Counted from the stretch's first letter, positions 16,178 to 26,303 are shown. The stretch: 39,180 nt of DNA from Trichormus sp. M33_DOE_039 (GCA_015296085.1 DVDT01000107.1:1-39180), one strand, 5' to 3'. A program made the numbers and translations. Notes: generated by a model not told the origin, from the sequence alone.

Positions 16178-19100
16178 TTATATCCTGCCTGCTGTAAAGA
16201 AAATTTTAAATTCTGTTCCCTGGTGGTTGTTAATCTCTAAGTTCCCTCTTAACTGTTTGACTAATCCTTGGATCAGATTCATCCCCAGGGTTCTGGTTTT
16301 TTTGCTCTCAAATTCCGCAGGTAATCCAATACCGTTATCACGAACGATTAGTGTTAATGTATGATTACTATCCTGTGACAAACTGACTTGAATTTCGCCA
16401 GCACGATGCACAGGAAAGGCATATTTTAAGGCATTAGAAACTAATTCATTAATAATTAAACCGCAAGGAATAGCGGTTTCAATATCGAGACTGACCTTTT
16501 CAACTTGAATCTTCAATTGAATATGATTAGAACTGACATTATAAGAATCGAATAAATGAGTTGTTAAGTCTGGGATATACTGAGCGAAATCGATATTAGC
16601 TAGATCATCAGAACGATAAAGTTTTTCATGTACCAATGCAATGGAAGCAATACGGTTTTGGCTATCTCGAAGAATGTCAGTGGCTTGAGGATCTTGGGTA
16701 CGTCTGCACTGCATTTGCAGTAGACTACTGACGATTCCTAAGTTATTTTTAACACGATGATGAATTTCCTTGAGTAATACTTCTTTTTCTTTTAAGGATG
16801 CTTGAATTCTTTCGCCAACTTGCTTTTGTTCGGTAATATCCTGTTGAACAGCTACAAAAACTGCACCATATTCGGGATGCTCAAATACACAGGTAGTAGC
16901 AGTACACCAAAAGGGTGTACCGTCTTTTTTGACGTTATAGACCTCGTAGGTGACTTCAACTCGTTGTGTGAGACTAGCGGCGATCGCTTCGTGAACAGCT
17001 CTGGCTGCGGCTGGGTCATCGGCGTAATTCACAATTGAGATATGCTGACCGATTAATTCTCCAGAGTTATAACCAAACATCTGTTCAAATTTGGGATTGG
17101 TATAGACAATTACACCATCAGATGCTCTGACTAAAAGAATTCCCTCAGCCATATTGCGCGCTATGACTGCTTGTAGCTCTAACATCTGCTCAGTACGTTT
17201 GCGATCGCTAATATCGATACTATTGCCAACAATCCTATAAATCTGTGAGTTTTCATCACGCAGAGGAGTCAAGCTAGTAATCCACCAAGTTAGTTGACCG
17301 TGGAAGGGTAGACACTCTTCATAGGTGATGGTTGTCCCCGTGTCTAGGCAATTTTGATAATGCTGTCGTACCATTACGGCTACGTCGGCTGGGAGAATTT
17401 GCTCAGGGGTTTTCCCTTTTAAATCATTAGACTGTAAACCTGTGAGGATCTCGTGAGTGTTGTTTATCCCTGCGTAGCGAAAGTCTTGATCAATGACATC
17501 GATGACAAAAATTGACTGTCCCACGCCATCGTAAATACTGCGTAAAAATTGTTCTTTTTCCTGGAGTGCTTGTTCCGCTCGTTTGTGATCACTGGTATCA
17601 ATAATCACGCCGAGCATTCTGGTCGGCTGATCTGCTTGGTTATAAATTCCTCTGCCTCTGCCTGTTAGCCAATGAATGCTGCCATTGGGATGAATGACTC
17701 GATATTCAACTTCAAAATTAGTCCGATGTTGTAAAGCATTTAACAAAGCCTGCTCAACTCGGTTCACGTCTTCTGGGTGGATGGCATCACGCCATATTTG
17801 ATACTGGGCTGTTGAGGTGGCGGGGTTTAAACCTAATAAGCGATAGTGATTGTCATTCCAAGCTACTTCACCAGTTTGCACATTCCAATCCCAAGTACCG
17901 ATGTCGGTAAATTCAAATGTGAGTCTGAGTTGTTCTTCACTTCTAGCTAGAGCAGCTTCGGCTTGTTGGCGATCGCGTAGCGCGGTTTGCTGTTCGGTGA
18001 TATCTGTAACTCTGACGAGATTGATATCTTGACCAGCAACCTTTATCCGTTTGACTGCAAGGCTTCCCCAGAATGTCTTTCCCTGTTTGGTCATGTATTC
18101 TAGTTCTTTACGCCAAAACCCTTGTTGATTAATTTGTTCAACACAAGCTGCTAACTCCTGTGGAGTAAACTGCTGTTTTTGCAGGGTCTGACCTTCAATA
18201 CCGATGAGTTCAGCTTTGCTAGATGCACCAAACATTTTTAATGCTTGCTGATTACAGTCAGTCGTCAGTAGTGTTTCTGTATCTACCAAAAACAGCGCAT
18301 CAGCAGATTCATTAAAAATAGCTCCGAGCAAGTCACGACTATGGATAATTTCTAACTCGGCTTGTTTGCGTTCTGTAATATCTAAAATTGCTCCTATGAG
18401 CTTGAGTGCTTTTCCTTCACTATCCTGAGCTACTTCTGCTCTAGATTCGACATAACGAATTGAGCCATCAGATCGAATAATACGGTATTCCAGGGAGAAA
18501 GGGGTGCTGTGTAAAATTGCGTCGGTCAACTGATTCTGCACCAGAACGCGATCATCTGGATGAATCATCTGCAAAAACTCGGCGTGGTTCAGTTCTGATT
18601 GATGGGGATTTAACCCAAAAATATCAAAGGTTTCTGTTGACCAAATGCGCTGATATGTGTCGAGATCCAATTCCCAACTACCGACATGGGCAATTTTTTG
18701 GGTAGTGACTAGCTTTGCTTCACTGTGGCGAATTTTTTCCTCTGCTTGAATGCGTTCAGTGATATCTTGAGCAGTGCCATACAGCCGAATGACTTGACCA
18801 TCATCGTTAAACTCTGTATGTCCAATACCTTCAATGTAGGTGACAGAATCATCCGTGGTTAACTTACGCAGTAGCAATTTATAAGATTCACCGGTGATCA
18901 TAGATTGCCTCACCGCTTGGTCTAGTTCTTGCCTGTCTTCTGGGTGATATAGTTCCAGGTTTTCTTGATAAGTTGGTTCTGGTTGGGTAGGATCTAAACC
19001 GAAAAGGTGAAATAACGCCTCTGACCAAGTAATTTTTTCTGTAGCAAGATCAAATTCCCAATTACCAAGACGCGCAACTCGTTGCGATTCTGCCAATAAT

Positions 19101-20752
19101 GCTTGATTTTTGCGGAGTATGTCTTCGTTATTCTTGATGTCAGTTACATCCACTACTAATCCATCCCAAGCCACGCGACCATCTGGACATCGGTGGGGTG
19201 TGGAACGCATCTGTACCCATTTCATTTGACCGCTAGGTGTGCAGATGCGGACTTGGAGATTAAACACTGACAGATGCTGCAAGGATTCATTGGCCGCGAT
19301 CACTATGTGAGGAACGTCTTCTGGAATCACCTGGCGATATAGCAAACTAGAATCTTTAAGTACGTCTTCGGCTGTGATTTCCATCAATTTTTCAATTCCT
19401 GCACTCATGTAGAAAAAGCGATCGCTACCATCTAGTTCCCGGATGAGTTGATATATTGCCCCATTGGGGAGGTGATCGCCGATTCTCCGCAGCATAGCTT
19501 CCCGTTCTTGCAAGGCTTGTTCTGTAGCTTTGCTGTCATTAATATCCCCCAGCGAACCAACCAAGCGGATGGGATTCCCTGACTCATCCCAAACTGCTTT
19601 AGCACGGGAACGAAACCATCCATAATTACCATCTTGACGGCGCAGACGATATTCTACGCTATAGCTGTCTGCTTGTTGCTGTAAATAAGCGGTTTGGGCT
19701 ACTATGACTCGTTCATAATCATCGGGATGAATACGTTTACTCCACTCATCATCCCAATTGCTGAGTTCGTAGCGTTGATAACCCAACAATTCAAACCAAC
19801 GGTCGGAACGAAAGGTTTGATTTGTTGTGATGTCCCAGTCCCAAATAGCTTCTTCTGTACCGGCGATCGCTAATTGCCAACGTTCTTCGCTTTCTCTGAG
19901 AGCCGCTTCTGCTTGTTTGCGTTCACTAATATCTTTACTAATGCCAGTCACAATCCAGCAGTTATTTTCCACATCCTGGCGAGAGGTGTAAGTAGCTGAT
20001 ATCCAACGCAGAGACCCATCTTTGTGATAAAATCTCAGCTCTACAGTCCTGGTTCTGCCCACCAAGATATCTGCAAACAGGGGCATAATTACTGTTTCTA
20101 GATCTTGGGGATGGACTCGTGACATCCACAAGTGTTTATCTTGCATAATTTCCGGCGATGTAAAGCCAAAGATGGCTTCACATCCGGGAGATTGATATTC
20201 ATATTCCCAATCATAATTTGAAAATACCCGAAAACTAACAATAGAAGTAGTAATAGCACTATTGAGGATGTCATTTAAGCGAGCTTCTGAGGTGCGGTAG
20301 CGTACTTCCTGTTGGGACAGTAATTCTGTCAGTTGCCGCGATGGGAATGAATCACAGGCTTGTAATAAAGTATTTTGAATTGACTGTGGTGTGACTATCC
20401 CTGATAACTGTCTTTGCTCGTTAATTATTGGCAGATGGCTGATCCGATGTTGTTGCAACCTCCTCAAAACCGTCGGTAGATCCTCTGCCTCGGTCGCACT
20501 TAAAGTAATCACTGGCTTGCTCATCAATTCTCTAATAGTTTTATCTACCAACACCACTTGAGTAGTTAGCGATCGCACCAAATCTGTTTTTGTAAAAATA
20601 CCTAATAATTTTTCCTGTTCCAGAATTAATACACAACTAGTTTGTGTTTGATTCATGAGATAGATAACTTCCATCACTGGCGTATTGGGAGTAACTTTTA
20701 CCAATGGTTGTTGATACTTGGTATTAAAGAGACTCAATTTAGAGATATCCAT
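16178..20752 (-). CDS. Giant CBS + nine-PAS sensor histidine kinase (HisKA_2 type)
   Basis: 1524 residues, soluble, with no transmembrane segment. A tandem CBS pair at about 15-130 (LLGIFTKTDLVRSL, LSGIVTPQSIQNT) probably binds an adenine nucleotide. By eye nine PAS/PAC units follow (about 155-1300), most ending in the [DS]I[ST][ED][RH]K PAC signature. The kinase H-box LLKEIHHRVKNNLGIVSSLL (about residue 1330) is the HisKA_2 form shared with light- and phytochrome-type kinases. HATPase motifs are GLIINELVSNALKYAFP, VRDNGIGLP and RTLGMNLIQGL. Upstream partner of the receiver protein 2 bp downstream; together they form a two-component operon ending at the 14193-14224 terminator. Signals are unknown; no chromophore Cys/His site could be assigned. 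Confidence 0.9.
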   Translation of the reverse strand: MDISKLSLFNTKYQQPLVKVTPNTPVMEVIYLMNQTQTSCVLILEQEKLLGIFTKTDLVRSLTTQVVLVDKTIRELMSKPVITLSATEAEDLPTVLRRLQQHRISHLPIINEQRQLSGIVTPQSIQNTLLQACDSFPSRQLTELLSQQEVRYRTSEARLNDILNSAITTSIVSFRVFSNYDWEYEYQSPGCEAIFGFTSPEIMQDKHLWMSRVHPQDLETVIMPLFADILVGRTRTVELRFYHKDGSLRWISATYTSRQDVENNCWIVTGISKDISERKQAEAALRESEERWQLAIAGTEEAIWDWDITTNQTFRSDRWFELLGYQRYELSNWDDEWSKRIHPDDYERVIVAQTAYLQQQADSYSVEYRLRRQDGNYGWFRSRAKAVWDESGNPIRLVGSLGDINDSKATEQALQEREAMLRRIGDHLPNGAIYQLIRELDGSDRFFYMSAGIEKLMEITAEDVLKDSSLLYRQVIPEDVPHIVIAANESLQHLSVFNLQVRICTPSGQMKWVQMRSTPHRCPDGRVAWDGLVVDVTDIKNNEDILRKNQALLAESQRVARLGNWEFDLATEKITWSEALFHLFGLDPTQPEPTYQENLELYHPEDRQELDQAVRQSMITGESYKLLLRKLTTDDSVTYIEGIGHTEFNDDGQVIRLYGTAQDITERIQAEEKIRHSEAKLVTTQKIAHVGSWELDLDTYQRIWSTETFDIFGLNPHQSELNHAEFLQMIHPDDRVLVQNQLTDAILHSTPFSLEYRIIRSDGSIRYVESRAEVAQDSEGKALKLIGAILDITERKQAELEIIHSRDLLGAIFNESADALFLVDTETLLTTDCNQQALKMFGASSKAELIGIEGQTLQKQQFTPQELAACVEQINQQGFWRKELEYMTKQGKTFWGSLAVKRIKVAGQDINLVRVTDITEQQTALRDRQQAEAALARSEEQLRLTFEFTDIGTWDWNVQTGEVAWNDNHYRLLGLNPATSTAQYQIWRDAIHPEDVNRVEQALLNALQHRTNFEVEYRVIHPNGSIHWLTGRGRGIYNQADQPTRMLGVIIDTSDHKRAEQALQEKEQFLRSIYDGVGQSIFVIDVIDQDFRYAGINNTHEILTGLQSNDLKGKTPEQILPADVAVMVRQHYQNCLDTGTTITYEECLPFHGQLTWWITSLTPLRDENSQIYRIVGNSIDISDRKRTEQMLELQAVIARNMAEGILLVRASDGVIVYTNPKFEQMFGYNSGELIGQHISIVNYADDPAAARAVHEAIAASLTQRVEVTYEVYNVKKDGTPFWCTATTCVFEHPEYGAVFVAVQQDITEQKQVGERIQASLKEKEVLLKEIHHRVKNNLGIVSSLLQMQCRRTQDPQATDILRDSQNRIASIALVHEKLYRSDDLANIDFAQYIPDLTTHLFDSYNVSSNHIQLKIQVEKVSLDIETAIPCGLIINELVSNALKYAFPVHRAGEIQVSLSQDSNHTLTLIVRDNGIGLPAEFESKKTRTLGMNLIQGLVKQLRGNLEINNHQGTEFKIFFTAGRI

Positions 20753-20894
20753 CTGAGTATGAATCTAAACTAACCCTGTAAAAAATTATTCTCTAATTAA
20801 ATAATTAGAGAGATTTTGATCTGCCTTAATTATTTACAAAATCACATATTTATCAAGAAAAAATGTAAGTTTTAGTTACAAATGTATAAAAAAT

Positions 20895-20920
20895 CCCTCT
20901 GCTATTTCATAGGCAGAGGG
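20895..20920 (-). terminator. Rho-independent terminator of the GT39-like gene
   Basis: CCCTCTGC 20895-20902 / GCAGAGGG 20913-20920. The stem continues with CTAT/ATAG around a TTC loop, with one bulged base. On the minus strand it is followed by ATTTTTTAT. It closes transcription from 21047-22729 before the kinase operon starts at 20752. Confidence 0.72.
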
Positions 20921-21046
20921 TAATTGTATGGTGTGAGGAGCAAACATAAAGTTTACTTGAGAACTATGTTAATCAGGGGTTGTGACAAATTGATTACAAA
21001 GAGATGTCTAAAGTATTACAAAAATGACAAATCAAACATACTTCAA

Positions 21047-22729
21047 TCAATTGACGTTACTACATTGGTAAAGCTGATAAGGGATACCAATCCGGTAGTG
21101 ATGTTGGGGATTGATTGTGCAGTTAGTTTGTTCAGCTAACTTTAGCTGTTGAGGATAATCCCTACGTCTGAGTCCAGGTGCAACTATCCATAAATTTAAC
21201 TGTGATGTAACTTTTATTGATAGTTGCGATAACTTTGTCCAAACAGTCGCTAGGTCAGGAGATTTGCGTAGAGCAACAAAACTATCAGCATCAGATGTTT
21301 GAGTTCTGATCTGTTCTAGTGCTAAGGCGAAACTGAGTCCTAGCGCGATATCTTGATAGTTATCATAGGTTACTACCAATGATAAAGGTAAGGATGGGTC
21401 TAAATTCATATTTTGTGCTACCTTTTCTGGCTGAAACGGTTTTTGAAATACGAAATTAGACCCAACAAGTACACTACTGCATACACCAATTAAAATGACA
21501 ATTAAGATTTGTCTAAAAGTTTGGCTTCTTAGTGTTTGAGTGTGACACAAACCAGCTGATATGAGAGCGCAAAAACTTGGATAATAGACAAAACTATAAC
21601 GAGGAATGGCAGTAATATCTTTACCTGATACATAAGCGATCGCAAAGCACTGTAACAGTACCAAACCTGTGAACATGATGAGTGTTAACGTCGCGTCATG
21701 TGTTTTGTTTTGTTTCCACAGTTGTTTGAAACTTTTAAATAATTTTACCCCTAACCAAATCCCGACAATTAACATTAATAAGGCAGAGATAATTATCGTT
21801 ATTAATGCTTGATTTTCTACTGGCAAAGCTATAACCATTAGCACCAAATTAATCAGAGTTTGATAAAAAGGTGCAAATATACCTGGAGAATTGAGCCAAC
21901 TAGTCTCTGAACGTTGAGCATGACTCAATGTTACTAATACCCAAGGAATAAAACAAATAATAACTGTAATAATAGATATCCCAAGCGATAATAAAAATTG
22001 TCTTTTAATTTTTAAATGCTGATATTTATATAGATTAATTAATCCCAATAAAGTGACAATTGCTGCTATAAAATCTAAAATAAAAAAATAGTGAGTATAA
22101 AAACCAATAATATTAATTACTATCCATAAAAACCATACCCAAAACCTTAGGCGTTCCTTGGCAATATCCTGTTGGATTTGCATAAGTCCTAATAAGGATA
22201 AAGTGATCAAGAACATAGGTAAAGTATAATGGCGTGCTTCTTGAGAAAGGTACACAGCGAAAGGAGAGACTGCCATCAAAAAGGCGGCGATAATTCCCGC
22301 AGTGGGTGAAAAAGTGATATAATTTACCCCATATATAGCTGCGATCGCAGCTACACCAAATAAAGCTGGGAGCGATCGCAGTTTAGTTACCCAATCATTC
22401 CCTAAAATTCCTATCCACTCAAACCAACGATACATACCACAGAAAAATAGTGGTGGATGAGTAGATTGAGTAGCAAGATTCTGCGCGATTTCGCCACAGC
22501 TAACCCCAGACTGAAACGTAAAAATATTGGGGATATCTCGCAGAGGCAAAACTACATCCAAAGGTAAATCATGATAGCTTTTCCCTAAACTGAAGATAGC
22601 AGTAATGACTTCATCCATCCACAGAGGTTTTAAGTCTAAATGCCAAAACCGTAAAATTAAGCCAATGGCGATCGCTCCCAGTAAAGCCAGATAGCTGAAA
22701 TAACCTCTACGATTTGTCATGATTGCCAT
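21047..22729 (-). CDS. GT39-like (GT-C fold) membrane glycosyltransferase
   Basis: 560 residues from ATG 22729 (MAIMTNRRGYFSYL); ATG 22720 is equally possible, and the frame runs on to a TTG at 22762. About 11-12 hydrophobic segments. Family marks: an acidic pair in the first periplasmic loop (LKPLWMDEVITAIFS) and a HPPLFF motif (STHPPLFFCGMYRW), as in PMT/ArnT-type dolichyl/undecaprenyl-phosphate-sugar transferases. It should move a sugar from a polyprenyl-phosphate donor to a lipid, glycan or protein in the periplasm; the acceptor is unknown. The gene stands alone, 73 bp after the small PH-like gene. Confidence 0.8.
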   Translation of the reverse strand: MAIMTNRRGYFSYLALLGAIAIGLILRFWHLDLKPLWMDEVITAIFSLGKSYHDLPLDVVLPLRDIPNIFTFQSGVSCGEIAQNLATQSTHPPLFFCGMYRWFEWIGILGNDWVTKLRSLPALFGVAAIAAIYGVNYITFSPTAGIIAAFLMAVSPFAVYLSQEARHYTLPMFLITLSLLGLMQIQQDIAKERLRFWVWFLWIVINIIGFYTHYFFILDFIAAIVTLLGLINLYKYQHLKIKRQFLLSLGISIITVIICFIPWVLVTLSHAQRSETSWLNSPGIFAPFYQTLINLVLMVIALPVENQALITIIISALLMLIVGIWLGVKLFKSFKQLWKQNKTHDATLTLIMFTGLVLLQCFAIAYVSGKDITAIPRYSFVYYPSFCALISAGLCHTQTLRSQTFRQILIVILIGVCSSVLVGSNFVFQKPFQPEKVAQNMNLDPSLPLSLVVTYDNYQDIALGLSFALALEQIRTQTSDADSFVALRKSPDLATVWTKLSQLSIKVTSQLNLWIVAPGLRRRDYPQQLKLAEQTNCTINPQHHYRIGIPYQLYQCSNVN

Positions 22730-22802
22730 ATGAATAATTGCTTTTCCAGACTTTCTACTCAAGAGCGATCATTAAAATTCACCAATCTTATAACCAGTTA
22801 AC

Positions 22803-23171
22803 TTAGTTAGCTATTTCAGAATTAGGTATAGACTGATTGATTCTTTCTGCCCAATCTTGATGATGATCAATTGTTAAAATGATACGTTGGAAAGGTTCAT
22901 CTTTGAGTTCCACTGCTAAATAATTTTTATCTTGGGTGACATACCAAAATTCTTTACCTCTACTACTGTAGTAAGTTCCAGCCTTGATAATCCCCGGAAT
23001 GCTAGTTCCAGGACTACGAATTTCTGTCCAACTACTCACAGGTTCAGCCGTTGACACAGATTTTATATGATTCAGGGGAATGACAAAAGTTTGATTAAGA
23101 TTTAAAGTGAGAAATTGCTCATACCATTCCCAAGAAATTTGCAAATTTCCATTAAATATACTTAGCTGCAT
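22803..23171 (-). CDS. Small PH-like domain protein
   Basis: 122 residues, soluble, beta-rich. The pattern LTLNLNQTFVIPLNHIKSVS, a WTEIRSPGTSIPGIIKAGTY segment, then GKEFWYVTQDKNYLAVELKD and a C-terminal helix (DWAERINQSI) fits a bacterial pleckstrin-homology-like fold. No catalytic residues. Function unknown. Same strand as, and 73 bp upstream of, the GT39-like gene, so possibly co-transcribed. Confidence 0.65.
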   Translation of the reverse strand: MQLSIFNGNLQISWEWYEQFLTLNLNQTFVIPLNHIKSVSTAEPVSSWTEIRSPGTSIPGIIKAGTYYSSRGKEFWYVTQDKNYLAVELKDEPFQRIILTIDHHQDWAERINQSIPNSEIAN

Positions 23172-23665
23172 AGCTTTTATCCTGTCGTTATTTATTTAAG
23201 ATACTAGTCATATTTACATATTTCTTCTGTGGTGATATCACCCAATCAGGTGAGTTAGATGGACAAAAATTATTCAAATAATCAACTAGATATTATTAAT
23301 TGCATAGCCGTTAAAAAATATACATATTTTTTAAGTATTAGTTTTTATCAGGACTAATAAAAAGTATCAATCTGCAATTTTTTCATCAATATAGGAAATT
23401 ATAAATATAGGGAAAGCCATCAACTACAAATGAATTTGAGATTGGCAGTGATAAGTTCAGCAAACACTTAAAAATAGCTCAAACCCAAATTGAGACAGCT
23501 ATCAAAATCATGGAAAAACTGCGTATATCAATTAATATTTCTGGGAGAGTATGACGAACAGCCCGCATGGGATGGTCAAAATGACCATCCCACAAGATTT
23601 CTCTAATGCACAAAACTAGCTATGTCAGTCCACTACAATTTAAGATTACGTTTCTAAATCATTTC
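23172..23665. other. Intergenic region with three inverted repeats
   Basis: Lies between the DUF1350 gene and the small PH-like gene, both minus strand. Contents: an AT-rich perfect inverted repeat of 11 bp arms (23311-23321 / 23324-23334); TATTAGT/ACTAATA (23336-23342 / 23353-23359); and a very stable hairpin, arms 23568-23578 and 23582-23592 with an AAA loop. The last lies shortly after the DUF1350 stop but lacks a T-run. A startless open frame (about 23410-23553, plus) has coding-like composition. Confidence 0.45.
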
Positions 23666-24676
23666 TTATCGCTTTTCTTCTAGTGCCTGAAGCAATTTAC
23701 CCACGTAAGATTCTAATTCAGCATTACGTCTTTGTGTAGATTCAATAATTAGTAAACTATCAGGAAAATTCAACACGTAATTACCAATTTGTAATCCCAA
23801 AGGTTTTAAATGTCCTCCTGAGGCGATATGTCGAAAATCAACTGGTGGTTTGTGAAAATTGTTAATAAACCAATCCACAGTTGATTGAGCAATTTTATCC
23901 GCTTTAAACTGGATTAATCCCAGCAAGTTAAAGAGATTTGTTTCTTTGATTAAAGCATAAGTTTCTTGAGGACTTGGGTTAACACCCCATCCTAATTTAT
24001 CAATAATTGTTGCTAGAAACTTAGGAATCGCGCTATCAGTACCACTATTAACAGGAGCTAACAAAACAGAGGTTTGACCTTTGATGAACAAGTCAGAAAA
24101 AATATGTTTTTCTGCACCAACATAGTAACTGCTTAACTTAGTCGCTTTTTCGGTTTCTTGCTGCAATTCATGAATTAATGTTTCAATATCTGAAAGAATT
24201 CGCTCAACCTTGCGTTCATTTACAGCCTTGTCCGATGTCGTGCTTGTTTCTAAGACAATCTTACGAATCAGCTTTTCTAATTCATCATGGTCTTCTGGTA
24301 AAGCTGTAAAACCTTCTAAAAGAGCAATATATTTACAACCAATACTATGACCAACCCAAGAAAAATTAGTATCTTTTAAATAAGCTTGATAATCATAGTT
24401 GGCCAATTGAGCCATTCTGACAAGCTCAGGTGTAATTTCGTATTGTTCCTTGATCAGAAATCCCGCTTCTACATAATGATTAAAAGTAAAATTGAACGGT
24501 AGCAAAATAATAGTGTATCCATTATTAAATAGAGATTGCAGCAAATAGCGGTAAAAAAACATGGGTAAAAAAGTACCGAAGAAAGCCCCACCAATAAATT
24601 GAATTACCCCTTTTGGCTGTGGATGTAAAGCAACCCAGCTATGAGACACAGGTTGAAATTTCATTTTCGGATTCAT
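23666..24676 (-). CDS. DUF1350 family alpha/beta-hydrolase-like protein
   Basis: 336 residues, DUF1350 family, found in cyanobacteria and plant chloroplasts. N-terminal SWVALHPQPKGVIQFIGGAFFG and YRYLLQSLFNNGYTIILLPF are the conserved block. The nucleophile-elbow-like VGHSIGCKYIALLE (Ser at about residue 115) suggests an alpha/beta-hydrolase fold, although activity is unproven. ATG 24676 (MNPKMKF) is chosen; ATG 24664 is an alternative. Stands alone, followed by a strong hairpin at 23568-23592. Confidence 0.85.
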   Translation of the reverse strand: MNPKMKFQPVSHSWVALHPQPKGVIQFIGGAFFGTFLPMFFYRYLLQSLFNNGYTIILLPFNFTFNHYVEAGFLIKEQYEITPELVRMAQLANYDYQAYLKDTNFSWVGHSIGCKYIALLEGFTALPEDHDELEKLIRKIVLETSTTSDKAVNERKVERILSDIETLIHELQQETEKATKLSSYYVGAEKHIFSDLFIKGQTSVLLAPVNSGTDSAIPKFLATIIDKLGWGVNPSPQETYALIKETNLFNLLGLIQFKADKIAQSTVDWFINNFHKPPVDFRHIASGGHLKPLGLQIGNYVLNFPDSLLIIESTQRRNAELESYVGKLLQALEEKR

Positions 24677-24815
24677 AATTTTTTATATTGATATCTGAAC
24701 AAGGGGTGATACAGCACCCAGCTTGATAGTTCCGGAAATTTCAACCTGAAGATAGAGGAATGTAGGAGTTTAGGGGTGTAAGTAACAAAAAATAACTATC
24801 ACCAATGCCCAATGA

Positions 24816-26303
24816 CTAACGACTCACTTCCAAGGGTAGGAAAATAGTCAAAACTTCACCGTATTGCGGACGCTGACGGACAATTAACTTACCACCGATC
24901 GCTTGAAATAGGTGTTTGGTAGCAGCCAGATTCAAGCTAATAGTACCTGTTTCTGGTTGGAACATGAGCAACTGTCCCAGAGCTTTGCGGATAGGTGGTG
25001 TGGGTGGTGTGGTGGCTTTGTTGGTCTCTGGACAAAGCGTTTGGGGGGATAGTTGCAGCTTTAGTTGATCACCTGCGGGAATCACTTGGACTTGGATATG
25101 ACTACCAGGAGGTAAACTGCGGGTGAAATTTTCCATTAAACCCGTAAGTACCCGATCCAACATGGCGGGATTACTTACCACCGTGGGTAATTGTTGCGGT
25201 AAAACTACATCCAAAGTTAAATTGCGCCGATGTGCTGCTTGTTGCCAACGGGGAATGCTGTGATGCAACACTTGATCAAGAGACATGGGTGTTAGATGAG
25301 TAATCCCAGACTTTGCTGTCGTATTTGTTTCTAGTTCTGCGGCTCTAAATAACAACTCCATGCGGTCAATTTGCTCAGTACACTCATGATCGATAATTTC
25401 CAAGCGATTGATCACAGTTGTAGGCAAATCCCGCCGTTTCAACAACAGGCGAGTCATAGTCCGAATGGTGGTGAGTGGTGTACGGACTTCATGGGCGAAA
25501 GCTTGCAGTAATTCTACATCGGGATTTGGGGTTGGCGTGTTGGAAATTGGCGACTGGTCATTGGGAATTGAGCATTGGGGGAACTCTTCTCTAATTCCTG
25601 TTCCCCAGTCTTTGGACTCTTCTTCTGGTAATTCTTGGAGAAGAAATTGGCTAAACTGAAGGGTGATGCGGTAGTCGGGTGGTACTAAGGGATAGTTTTC
25701 GATTAATGAGTCCAATTCAGCAAAATAATCGGGATTAGTCAGCATCACTCGCGCACCAAGCGATCGCCATGCTTGCTGCACTACTTCCGGCTCAAAGGCA
25801 AATGAAAACGATTTTGTACCGTTTTTGTGAGTTGCTAAAACTAGAATTAAGCTAAATTTCTCGGTAAATACCAAACAAAACTGTTCTGCGGCTAGGGGAT
25901 CGGCAGGTAGTAGGGGCAGAACTGACTCACAGCGGGTAAATGCTTCTGGACAAATAGCGGCAGTTCGCACAGCGTCTCCGTCAGCAGAATGTGAATCTTC
26001 AGCCATCGCACCAGGCATATTAAATGGCATTAACGCCAAAGGATTAAATGGCTTGGCTGTGAAAGTTACTTTTTGCAACCTCTGGGTAAGTATTGGCTGA
26101 CTAAATAAAGGTGCGGGTGCAGCTAAAACTAGTCCTAGGGTTTTATCAGGTGCAGTATTGGCTAAAGTGTTGATTAACAAATGCTCTATTGCTGCTAGAC
26201 TCATGCGCCATTGCCGCTCTGCTTTGGTTGGTGAGCCTTCAGCTACAATAGATCCACTTTCGGCTAACACTTCATTTAGACTTGGCAAGATCCATTCGTA
26301 CAC
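24816..26303 (-). CDS. Sensor histidine kinase with degenerate ATP-binding domain
   Basis: 495 residues, soluble. N-terminal sensor region of about 220 residues, unassigned. HisKA with intact H-box LLQAFAHEVRTPLTTIRTM (His 271) and a DHECTEQIDRMELLF helix. The HATPase region is unusual: the N-box reads LTGLMENFTRSLPPG, no DxGxG G1 motif can be seen (LKLQLSPQTLCPETN), and G2 is ETGTISLNLAATKHLF instead of GTGLGLAI. Autophosphorylation may be weak or need a partner kinase. A linker at about 231-262 is encoded by G/T-rich low-complexity DNA like that in nearby intergenic regions, suggesting repeat insertion into the gene. Divergent from the BON lipoprotein gene. Confidence 0.8.
   Translation of the reverse strand: MYEWILPSLNEVLAESGSIVAEGSPTKAERQWRMSLAAIEHLLINTLANTAPDKTLGLVLAAPAPLFSQPILTQRLQKVTFTAKPFNPLALMPFNMPGAMAEDSHSADGDAVRTAAICPEAFTRCESVLPLLPADPLAAEQFCLVFTEKFSLILVLATHKNGTKSFSFAFEPEVVQQAWRSLGARVMLTNPDYFAELDSLIENYPLVPPDYRITLQFSQFLLQELPEEESKDWGTGIREEFPQCSIPNDQSPISNTPTPNPDVELLQAFAHEVRTPLTTIRTMTRLLLKRRDLPTTVINRLEIIDHECTEQIDRMELLFRAAELETNTTAKSGITHLTPMSLDQVLHHSIPRWQQAAHRRNLTLDVVLPQQLPTVVSNPAMLDRVLTGLMENFTRSLPPGSHIQVQVIPAGDQLKLQLSPQTLCPETNKATTPPTPPIRKALGQLLMFQPETGTISLNLAATKHLFQAIGGKLIVRQRPQYGEVLTIFLPLEVSR

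Noticed and set aside
23410-23553. Small coding-like frame ending KIMEKLRISINISGRV
   Set aside because: No start codon in the frame and no family recognised; only composition supports it.
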